Source: Candidatus Bathyarchaeota archaeon
GTDB taxonomy: Archaea > Thermoproteota > Bathyarchaeia > 40CM-2-53-6
NCBI GenBank assembly: GCA_005888675.1
Contig: VBBA01000062.1
Coordinates: 1 to 5,665, forward strand
Reading direction: 5' to 3'
DNA: 5,665 bases
The notes under the pieces are model-generated. The model worked only from the letters and a program-made list of their open reading frames with translations, was not told the DNA's origin and did not search any database. The position numbers were made by a program, and so were the translations under genes. Below, one piece after another: positions 1-4,184 of this stretch. Position 1 is the first letter of the stretch. Each line of letters begins with the position of its first letter.

Positions 1-1
1 T

Positions 2-223
2 TCCTAGTAGGACGCCGAAGACGAGGGTGAGCGTTGCGAATATTGTGACGTATCTTATGAACCTCGGAAAGAGCCGTAGGACTAGGTCGCGTCGGGACGG
101 AGGTGGAAGCTCTCTCGTGGATGGTCCAAGGACCATGGCCAGGAACATTGCTGATCCCATCCAACCGATCGCGGAGAGTATGTGTAACCAGGCAAGGATT
201 GCGCTGACTAAGGTGGAGACCAT
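2..223 (-). CDS. CopD/DUF2269-like integral membrane protein, N-terminal part, cut by left edge
   Basis: An open frame starts with ATG at 223-221 and runs off the left edge after 74 codons. It begins MVSTLVSAILAWLHILSAIG; the next residues, WMGSAMFLAMVLGP, complete a first membrane segment (about residues 5-34). A basic Pro/Arg-rich stretch follows (about 35-56), then a second hydrophobic segment starts near YVTIFATLTLVFGVLLG. The order LH-x5-GW-x-G-x3-F and the 'P-x-FIRYV' lead into helix 2 resemble the CopD/DUF2269 group of membrane proteins, sometimes linked to copper handling; that family call is from memory and the function is not established. The ATG has a GAGAGGT Shine-Dalgarno-like stretch 11 bases upstream (241-235). 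An in-frame GTG at 268-266, just after a TAA, would add 15 polar residues. It lies 135 bases downstream of the DsbA-family gene on the same strand and may have its own promoter. Confidence 0.75.
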   Translation of the reverse strand, partial: MVSTLVSAILAWLHILSAIGWMGSAMFLAMVLGPSTRELPPPSRRDLVLRLFPRFIRYVTIFATLTLVFGVLLG

Positions 224-265
224 GGATTCAGAATACCTCTCAGTGTCAAACGACCGGTGGTTGAA

Positions 266-276
266 CACTTAAGATT
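266..276 (-). promoter_or_regulatory. Possible TATA element for the CopD-like gene
   Basis: On the minus strand the sequence reads AATCTTAAGTG, with CTTAAG at 273-268. A TATA box here would put the transcription start near 245, giving a leader of about 22 bases that contains the GAGAGGT ribosome-binding sequence. A second candidate, GTATATG near 301, would place the start near 275, just upstream of the alternative GTG start. The evidence is spacing and AT content only. Confidence 0.3.
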
Positions 277-358
277 ACTAGTCGTGGACGTGACTGAGCA
301 TATACATTGTATTGCAACCGCACGTCGCATAATGCCGGTCTCGGCGGAAAATCAGCGA

Positions 359-976
359 TTAGCAGGTCGAGGTCAAAGCTTCTATCAGGGACTCGGCAAC
401 CGGCTCTCCGTCGTGCCTGACCCCGTTTACATAGAATGTCGGTGTGCCATTGACTCCGCTTCTTACTCCTCCGAGGAAATCCTCCCGGATCCTATCTTGG
501 TATACGTGTTGAGCAATCTCAAGTTCCATCCTCCCAGTGTCCAGTCCTAGTGACTCCGCAAACGCGAACGCCTGACGAGAATCGTTGATTGTATCTTGAT
601 GTTCAAAGAGGAAGTCGTGCATTTCCCAGAACCTTCCTTGGGCGGCTGCCGCCTCGGAGATTTCAGCAGCTGACATTGCATACTCGTGAACGTTCGTCAT
701 CGGGAAATGGCGGTACACGAATCGAAGTTTGGACTTCAGCGCTGCTTGGACTTGTTTCACTTCAGGGTATGCGGCCCCGCAATAGGGGCATTGGAAGTCG
801 CCGTACTCGACCAAAGTCAAGGGGGCTTTTACGGGTCCGGCGATGTGATCCCGGGTCGGATTAACCGGGACGACGAGTCGGGGAAGTTGATAGTTTCTAA
901 GGCTCTTCCGACTAGCTGGTCCGAGGAAAGTCTTGCTTGGCTTTGATTTGCTTCTAACTGGTGGAGGCGCTAGCAC
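359..976 (-). CDS. DsbA-family thioredoxin-fold disulfide oxidoreductase (CPYC)
   Basis: This 205-residue protein carries a thioredoxin-fold core with the redox motif CPYC at residues 63-66 (context EYGDFQCPYCG), an inserted helical region at about 95-165, and GTPTFYVNG at 177-185 containing the cis-proline (Pro179) that faces the active site. This is the compact cytoplasmic-looking DsbA/Thioredoxin_4 type, in which conserved sequence normally begins around 'DHIAGPVKAPLTLVEYGD'. There is no signal peptide or membrane anchor; the first 34 residues are a basic, proline-containing extension. The start is GTG at 976-974, the only ATG/GTG/TTG before the conserved core, and lies inside the end of the peroxiredoxin gene, so the two genes overlap by 23 bases and are probably translationally coupled. 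A likely role is thiol-disulfide exchange in the cytoplasm, possibly reducing the neighbouring peroxiredoxin; that partnership is inferred from position. Confidence 0.9.
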   Translation of the reverse strand: MLAPPPVRSKSKPSKTFLGPASRKSLRNYQLPRLVVPVNPTRDHIAGPVKAPLTLVEYGDFQCPYCGAAYPEVKQVQAALKSKLRFVYRHFPMTNVHEYAMSAAEISEAAAAQGRFWEMHDFLFEHQDTINDSRQAFAFAESLGLDTGRMELEIAQHVYQDRIREDFLGGVRSGVNGTPTFYVNGVRHDGEPVAESLIEALTSTC

Positions 977-1556
977 TTGCTAACTCTCGATTAGCATCTT
1001 CCGACGTTCTTCCCTTAAGTTCCTCTAGAGCCGAGAGAATCCCGTCGGCACCTGGATTGACCCCGTATGGCGAGAGGTACCTCCAACGGACCACGCCCTT
1101 ATCGTCCAGTACGAACAGGGCCCTCACTGATTCACCTATCTTATTGTCGTAAGCTCCAAACTTTTGAGATATCCTCCCTTTAGGTTCGAAGTCTGAGAGT
1201 AACGGAAAGTTGAGCTTGCGGTCTTTAGAGAAAGCGATGTGAGACCAGACATTATCGACGGATATTCCGACGAGATTTGCGCCGAACTTCTTGAACTCTG
1301 GCATGACCATTGCGTATAGCGACAATTGATCCGTGCAAACCGGACTCCAGTCCGCAGGATAGAATGCTATGATCAATGGATTTCCTCGTAGCTCATCTAG
1401 CGCTACCTTCTGGTCGGGAGTTGATTTCAGGGAGAATTTTGGAGCCTTTCTTCCGGGTTCGAGAAGCGCATCCTTGCGCGTCTTTTGGCGTTTCATCCAA
1501 GCTCTGTGTCCTCGGCTCGTTTTATTCTCACGTTTCTGGTTTGATAGCATCGTCAT
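954..1556 (-). CDS. Peroxiredoxin (AhpC/TSA family), single cysteine
   Basis: A 200-residue AhpC/TSA-type peroxiredoxin that would reduce hydrogen peroxide or organic peroxides. The active-site stretch FYPADWSPVCTDQ holds the catalytic pattern P-x3-S-x2-C, with the peroxidatic Cys74 (numbered from this ATG), Pro67 and Ser71; Arg145 in SVRALFVLDDKG is the expected conserved arginine. GRKAPKFSL at about 35-43 and GISVDN at about 97-102 are also family-typical. Cys74 is the only cysteine in the protein, so it has no internal resolving cysteine and must be recycled by another thiol protein. The N-terminus (about 30 residues) is an unusually Lys/Arg-rich extension and the C-terminus is Ser/Ala-rich. 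Start choice is uncertain: GTG 1559, ATG 1556 and ATG 1550 are all in frame within nine bases and fit the upstream promoter; an internal ATG at 1496 would remove the basic extension. It overlaps the following DsbA-family gene by 23 bases. Confidence 0.93.
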   Translation of the reverse strand: MTMLSNQKRENKTSRGHRAWMKRQKTRKDALLEPGRKAPKFSLKSTPDQKVALDELRGNPLIIAFYPADWSPVCTDQLSLYAMVMPEFKKFGANLVGISVDNVWSHIAFSKDRKLNFPLLSDFEPKGRISQKFGAYDNKIGESVRALFVLDDKGVVRWRYLSPYGVNPGADGILSALEELKGRTSEDANRELASASASTS

Positions 1557-1591
1557 CACAAGATCAGTTTGCTGTCTCTAAGAATCTATGG

Positions 1592-1605
1592 CATAAGTTT
1601 TTCGG
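1592..1605 (-). promoter_or_regulatory. BRE/TATA promoter of the peroxiredoxin-DsbA operon
   Basis: The minus strand reads CCGAAAAACTTATG: a BRE-like CCGAAA followed by the TATA-like ACTTAT. With archaeal spacing of about 25 bases, transcription should start near 1570, leaving a leader of roughly 10-20 bases before the GTG/ATG cluster at 1559-1548. The core is nearly the same as the RDD gene's promoter (CCGAAACACTTAG). Confidence 0.6.
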
Positions 1606-1676
1606 TTGTTGCTGACTGGTTGAAACTACCGAACAATTTCCTTGTCGATGAAGACTAGTCCTTTGCGCAGCTTGCA

Positions 1677-2267
1677 CTATCTAAGAATCTGTGCGCTACC
1701 ACGAGTCGATTCTACTGTCGTGCCTGCAAGTCGATCGCTAAATTTCTGTCTACCGTCCCCATGCATCACTAGCCCAGCTATAACGTCCAATAACAATAGG
1801 AGCCAGTTGATCTTGCTGATGTTCCGCAGAAAGGCTGAGCCGATGTCGATCTGTCTTCTATCTACCCTGACAACTCTAAGTCCCATCGCTTCTTTGCCGA
1901 TTGTCCTGCCCCACCCGGCTTCCAAGAGAATGAAATAAGCCACTATCAAAAGTGGAATGAGTCCCCAGAACCAAACCCCCCAGAAGTCGAACCTAAAGAA
2001 CGACGGGCCGACGATGAAGAGTGGAATCGCGAAGGCTAGCGCGAGAATTATCGACCCCACCCCAATAATCACTGAGTCTATGATGAATGCGACAGCTCTG
2101 CGCAACCAGAGGTCCTGAACATCTCTATTAGCGGTCAGCTGATCCAGACCCGTATTGCCAGTGACATTGGTCGATGAAGCGTATGCCGGTTGCACCGGAC
2201 TCCCGCATTTTCCGCAGAAGCTGACGTTAGATTGTAATTCAGAGCCACACTTCCAACAGTAGACCAT
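1677..2267 (-). CDS. Zinc-ribbon and RDD-domain integral membrane protein
   Basis: A 196-residue protein with a short N-terminal zinc ribbon (Cys4-x2-Cys7 and Cys18-x2-Cys21, the 'CWKCGSEL...FCGKCG' pattern) joined by a Ser/Thr/Asn-rich linker (about 28-50) to an RDD-family membrane domain. RDD hallmarks are LRRAVAFIIDSVI (Arg56/57 and Asp64) at the first helix, GRTIGKEAMGLRVVRVD (120-136) on a cytoplasmic loop, and KFSDRLAGTTV (175-185) near the C-terminus. Hydrophobic segments lie at about 58-90, 96-118 and 153-168. RDD proteins are poorly characterised; some are proposed to be ion transporters, but nothing here fixes a substrate. Cytoplasmic zinc-ribbon fusions of this sort are common in archaea and bacteria and may sense or bind partners. 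The ATG at 2267 is preceded by A8-like sequence and a weak GAGG 14 bases upstream. It has its own promoter, so it is probably not co-transcribed only from DUF4242. Confidence 0.9.
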   Translation of the reverse strand: MVYCWKCGSELQSNVSFCGKCGSPVQPAYASSTNVTGNTGLDQLTANRDVQDLWLRRAVAFIIDSVIIGVGSIILALAFAIPLFIVGPSFFRFDFWGVWFWGLIPLLIVAYFILLEAGWGRTIGKEAMGLRVVRVDRRQIDIGSAFLRNISKINWLLLLLDVIAGLVMHGDGRQKFSDRLAGTTVESTRGSAQILR

Positions 2268-2309
2268 TTTTTTTCTAGCCTCGGGTATCCTCAGTTCGTC
2301 TCTAAACGA

Positions 2310-2325
2310 TTACTAAGTGTTTCGG
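2310..2325 (-). promoter_or_regulatory. BRE/TATA promoter of the RDD membrane-protein gene
   Basis: The minus strand reads CCGAAACACTTAGTAA, a BRE-like CCGAAA plus a TATA-like ACTTAGTA. The predicted start near 2290 gives a leader of about 22 bases to the ATG at 2267. It lies only about 12 bases past the stop codon of the DUF4242 gene. Its first 13 bases differ at one position from the peroxiredoxin promoter. Confidence 0.55.
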
Positions 2326-2337
2326 GTCTTGATCGTT

Positions 2338-2574
2338 CTATCTAGTTGATTCGATCTCTCGAATCCATTCGCACTCGATCCCGGCATGTTTGTGATGACT
2401 GGCGACCGCTTCCTTGTTTGGCGCATCCAGAACGCAGTAAACCCGGTTCTCTTTCTTATTGTACAAGATGTCGTGGTGAGTTATTCCGAACTTGTCCTTC
2501 GGAGCCTTTTGTAACTGCTTCAACTGTTCGGAGGTCAGCGAGCCCATTGGATGAGTGTCGATGTATTTCGGCAT
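2338..2574 (-). CDS. DUF4242 (SCO4226-like) small protein, possible nickel/metal binder
   Basis: A 78-residue protein starting MPKYIDTHPMGSLTSEQLK. It fits the DUF4242 pattern: a first strand 'MPKY-D-H', a helix with 'LTSEQL', a central strand 'RVYCVLDAPNKEAV', and a following helix with histidines (His60, His61, His63) before 'GIECEWIREI'. His8, His33, His34, Cys47, Cys68 and the His60-63 cluster are potential metal ligands. The Streptomyces member SCO4226 is known to bind nickel; whether this one does is inference. The frame is open upstream to a TTG at 2640, but the family begins at MPK and a TATA-like element (2611-2595) predicts transcription starting within a few bases of the ATG at 2574, so the short form is strongly favoured and the mRNA is probably leaderless. 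It is monocistronic-looking and faces away from a putative micro-transcript at 2688-2865. Confidence 0.88.
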   Translation of the reverse strand: MPKYIDTHPMGSLTSEQLKQLQKAPKDKFGITHHDILYNKKENRVYCVLDAPNKEAVASHHKHAGIECEWIREIESTR

Positions 2575-2594
2575 GGGCCAGAGCTGGTCTCGTT

Positions 2595-2611
2595 CTAAAT
2601 TTAAGGTTTGA
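2595..2611 (-). promoter_or_regulatory. TATA element of the DUF4242 gene, leaderless transcript predicted
   Basis: The minus strand reads GTCAAACCTTAAATTTAG, with a CAAAC BRE-like part and CTTAAATTTA as TATA box. Its centre is about 27 bases from the ATG at 2574, the spacing expected when transcription begins at or just before the start codon. This element lies inside the longer 100-codon open frame and argues against the upstream TTG start. Confidence 0.55.
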
Positions 2612-2661
2612 CGAGTCGATGTTTTGACTGGCCTGTGCAAGTAACTTCTAGTAACTACACT

Positions 2662-2682
2662 ACGTGCCCACTTAACGTGCCC
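2662..2682. repeat. Direct repeat ACGTGCCC x2 between divergent promoters
   Basis: ACGTGCCC occurs at 2662-2669 and again at 2675-2682, separated by ACTTA, a 13-base period. It sits just upstream of the plus-strand TATA-like box at 2688 and about 50 bases upstream of the minus-strand DUF4242 promoter, a position suitable for a regulator of either unit. A shorter direct repeat, GTAACT at 2641 and 2651, lies beside it. Confidence 0.4.
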
Positions 2683-2685
2683 GAC

Positions 2686-2723
2686 CGTTATATGGCCTGA
2701 CGACCATTTACCCGTTCAGAACG
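2686..2723 (+). promoter_or_regulatory. Possible TATA box and initiator palindrome of a micro-transcript
   Basis: TTATAT at 2688-2693 is the best plus-strand TATA candidate in this gap, though its BRE (CCGACC) is poor. About 25 bases downstream lies CGTTC-A-GAACG (2713-2723), a perfect inverted repeat covering the predicted transcription start. An operator overlapping the start site is a usual place for archaeal repressors to act. The ATG of a 27-codon ORF follows at 2727. All of this is positional inference. Confidence 0.35.
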
Positions 2724-2726
2724 CAA

Positions 2727-2810
2727 ATGAATCACACAAGATTCGACAAGGAACGAATGGAACTATCTCGTGCATGGGCAATCTGGCTAAACAGAGGACT
2801 GGTCAGGTAA
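2727..2810 (+). CDS. Putative 27-residue micro-protein
   Basis: ATG at 2727, TAA at 2808-2810. The peptide begins MNHTRFDKERMELSRAW and ends AIWLNRGLVR; it is basic, with two Trp and a central stretch (about residues 7-22) that could form an amphipathic helix. I recognise no family. In support: a TATA-like box with the right spacing upstream, a strong hairpin starting nine bases after the stop codon, and protein-like composition. Against: it is very short, has no Shine-Dalgarno sequence, and a 27-codon ORF can easily arise by chance. The same DNA may instead encode an untranslated small RNA. It points away from DUF4242 and toward the end of the minus-strand exported-protein gene. Confidence 0.3.
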   Translation: MNHTRFDKERMELSRAWAIWLNRGLVR

Positions 2811-2811
2811 A

Positions 2812-2865
2812 CGCCCGGACCGTCCGGCGCACATTATGTGAGCCGGGCGGAAAACTCCTATTTTT
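2812..2865 (+). terminator. Strong hairpin with competing 5' arm, then T5: terminator-like or structured RNA end
   Basis: Bases 2820-2833 pair with 2837-2850 around a TTA loop: 14 positions, 12 Watson-Crick, one G-U (2823/2847) and one G-A mismatch (2829/2841). T5 follows at 2861-2865. The segment CGCCCGG at 2812-2818 is a near copy of CGTCCGG at 2821-2827 and can pair with the same 3' arm (CCGGGCG, 2843-2849), so two structures compete. The G-U pair exists only in plus-strand RNA (it becomes A-C on the other strand), favouring plus-strand transcription. It could also end transcription of the minus-strand gene stopping at 2899, where the stem is followed by TTTA. Confidence 0.5.
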
Positions 2866-2898
2866 CAACCTATACTAGAATTTCAAAGGATTTCGATG

Positions 2899-3744
2899 TT
2901 ATTCGGTCAAAGCGAATATGACCAGATTATTCCGTGCTGTCACAAGTATTACGAAATATGTTCTAGCCGCAGTGAAGAGAAACGATGCGCCAGAGAGACT
3001 GCAGCTGGCACAAGCATTGCTGATCAAGATACTTGCATCCGCGGTCGACCCTGGACTGATCAAAGGACCCCAAAATGATTGGGAGTACTGATTGTTGGCC
3101 GTGTCCTTAACGTAATACCCAACCAAGCCGAGTCCAACACTACCTGTATTCTTAATGGTCAGTGTTACGTTCATGCTGTTTTGGAAAATGTAGCTGGTAA
3201 GGTTGAGCGATTCCTGTCCGCTGGTGTTAGATTGAGCTAGATTGGGTATGACGATGTGAGGATTTCCAAGTGTCACTGCTCCGAGGTAAAGTCCCTTGAT
3301 GCATGCGAACTTGAAAATCAGAGAGTTTAGAGGAGAATCGGTGTACAGCCCAATATGCACATCAAATCCAGCAGTTGGAATCTTGGATTGGTCGGGGCAG
3401 GGGTTGGCTGGGATCACGAGGTATGTTCTAGCGTTGCTTATTGTGACGGGAGAGGGAAAGACTTGCTGGGCTGAACTCGCACCGTACGTCCAGACGCCGC
3501 CGTACCGTGTCTGGGAACCGTTCGCTCCTAGAATTATGATGAGTGTTGGAGTGTTAGGGACATACAAGACTTCGTAAATTAGTCCCAAAGCAGTCGGTCC
3601 TTCATATTGGAAAATAACTCTCTGAGCTTGATAAGTCGGACTCAGGTAGGGTAGACCAGGCGAACCCGGAGCATACACAAGACCAGCCACCACGCCAGTG
3701 AAAACGACCAGGATAATGATCGCTAGGCCAATCTTATGCCCCAA
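2899..3744 (-). CDS. Membrane-anchored exported protein of unknown function
   Basis: A 281-residue protein with one N-terminal hydrophobic segment (about residues 5-24) after the short basic start MGHK, followed by a long extracytoplasmic region rich in Ser, Thr, Asn, Gly and alternating hydrophobics, suggesting a beta-sandwich. Four N-glycosylation sequons are visible (Asn75, Asn173, Asn181, Asn192). Cys116/Cys148 and Cys245-x2-Cys248 could form disulfides outside the cell. The stretch 'NVTLTIKNTGSVGLGLVGYYVKD' at 192-214 resembles the repeated beta-domain of archaeal surface and pilin-like proteins; I do not recognise a named family. The start is TTG at 3744-3742, the only usual start codon between the preceding in-frame stop (TGA 3783-3781) and the hydrophobic segment; weak TATA-like ATGATATTC lies near 3780. 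The zinc-finger gene ends 36 bases upstream, suggesting a shared operon. Confidence 0.8.
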   Translation of the reverse strand: MGHKIGLAIIILVVFTGVVAGLVYAPGSPGLPYLSPTYQAQRVIFQYEGPTALGLIYEVLYVPNTPTLIIILGANGSQTRYGGVWTYGASSAQQVFPSPVTISNARTYLVIPANPCPDQSKIPTAGFDVHIGLYTDSPLNSLIFKFACIKGLYLGAVTLGNPHIVIPNLAQSNTSGQESLNLTSYIFQNSMNVTLTIKNTGSVGLGLVGYYVKDTANNQYSQSFWGPLISPGSTADASILISNACASCSLSGASFLFTAARTYFVILVTARNNLVIFALTE

Positions 3745-3780
3745 TGCTTGAATGAATGCCCGTCCTATTTGCCTAGAATA

Positions 3781-3927
3781 TCATAGCCAGTGTTCGCGTA
3801 TGCCCGAGTGTCCCGTTGCTTTCTGATGGACTTCAACGCTCAACCTGCTGCCTTCAGCCCTCGCCTGGAAACCGCACTCTGTGCATTCGAGAATATGGAT
3901 TCTAGATGCCGACGTTTTGGTCGCCAT
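3781..3927 (-). CDS. Small C2H2-type zinc-finger protein (48 residues)
   Basis: ATG at 3927-3925, TGA at 3783-3781. The peptide starts MATKTSASRIHILECTECGF and contains a single C2H2-type finger, Cys15-x2-Cys18-x15-His34-x5-His40, with aromatic Phe20 after the cysteine pair and a C-terminal tail SGIREHWL. Tiny single-finger proteins of this type are frequent in archaea and are generally taken as DNA-, RNA- or protein-binding regulators; the target here is unknown. It is the first gene of a likely two-gene unit: the exported-protein gene starts 36 bases after its stop, in the same reading frame. No Shine-Dalgarno sequence is visible (GTCAAGTAAG precedes the ATG), in keeping with other short-leader genes in the window. 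The antisense strand has an 86-codon open frame that lacks any protein-like features. Confidence 0.8.
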   Translation of the reverse strand: MATKTSASRIHILECTECGFQARAEGSRLSVEVHQKATGHSGIREHWL

Positions 3928-3995
3928 CTTACTTGACAATCCCTATAGCCTCGGCCAATCATTAGCTGAAGGGGCTCTCCTCGTCATATTCTCTG

Positions 3996-4023
3996 TCGAA
4001 CCCTCTCATTCGGTTCGAGGGTT
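3996..4023. repeat. Overlapping alternative inverted repeats (TCGAACCCTC / GGTTCGAGGGTT)
   Basis: TCGAACC (3996-4002) can pair with GGTTCGA (4012-4018), loop of nine; shifted, AACCCTC (3999-4005) can pair with GAGGGTT (4017-4023), loop of eleven. Both stems are seven perfect base pairs and exclude each other. If the AAATTTA box at 4066-4072 drives the minus strand, the element lies in a long leader of the zinc-finger gene, otherwise it may be a protein-binding site upstream of it. Confidence 0.4.
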
Positions 4024-4130
4024 ACAATCGCACGACTTCCAGTATGTTGGCGCTCCAGAGAGGCGTAAATTTCTCTACTGGCTCTCCTCCTGCTCCGGAA
4101 CGCTTACCTTCCGTACGATGCCGGGAGAGA

Positions 4131-4155
4131 GAAACCTGTAATCACTGTGATCACA
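4131..4155 (+). promoter_or_regulatory. Promoter-like element and palindromic operator candidate of the aminopeptidase gene
   Basis: GAAACCTGTAA at 4131-4141 resembles BRE plus a weak TATA box; transcription would start near 4164. The perfect palindrome TGTGATCACA (4146-4155) sits between the box and that start, where a bound repressor would block transcription. ATCAC also occurs at 4141-4145, giving a partial direct repeat. The palindrome is certain; its role is inferred. Confidence 0.35.
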
Positions 4156-4170
4156 CCTAAGGAGTAGTTG

Positions 4171-4177
4171 AGAAGGA
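4171..4177 (+). promoter_or_regulatory. Ribosome-binding site of the aminopeptidase gene
   Basis: AGAAGGA lies seven bases before the ATG at 4185, a good Shine-Dalgarno match with normal spacing, and fixes that start. It contrasts with the short-leader genes on the other strand, which have no such site. Confidence 0.6.
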
Positions 4178-4184
4178 CAGGCAC

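Larger units (their letters stand above)
3928..4184. other. Divergent intergenic region between zinc-finger and aminopeptidase genes
   Basis: This 257-base gap separates divergently read genes. It holds an inverted-repeat cluster (3996-4023), an AT-rich box AAATTTA (4066-4072) that could serve as TATA on the minus strand, a BRE/TATA-like GAAACCTGTAA (4131-4141), a palindrome TGTGATCACA (4146-4155), and the aminopeptidase ribosome-binding site. I see no convincing gene in it; only 14-15-codon ORFs exist on the minus strand. Confidence 0.6.

Noticed and set aside
27..272. 81-codon plus-strand ORF
   Set aside because: It is antisense to the CopD-like membrane protein, whose minus-strand translation has clear membrane helices; the plus translation is Arg/Ser-rich and featureless.
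257..946. Three plus-strand ORFs (257-550, 589-864, 686-946)
   Set aside because: They lie mostly antisense to the DsbA-family gene with its CPYC and cis-Pro motifs, and have no family-like sequence.
1577..1690. 11-base direct repeat TCTAAGAATCT (1577-1587 and 1680-1690)
   Set aside because: A few such 11-base matches are expected by chance in a window this size, and one copy is simply the end of the RDD coding sequence.
2896..3078. 60-codon plus-strand ORF
   Set aside because: Antisense to the 3' end of the exported-protein gene; no promoter or family resemblance.
4010..4031. tRNA T-arm-like GGTTCGAGGGTTACA
   Set aside because: GGTTCGA resembles a T-loop, but the required closing C and a paired T-stem are missing, and no anticodon or acceptor arms can be built on either strand.
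3881..4141. 86-codon plus-strand ORF
   Set aside because: It overlaps the zinc-finger gene on the other strand; its translation lacks motifs and has no ribosome-binding site, while the minus strand encodes a coherent C2H2 pattern.
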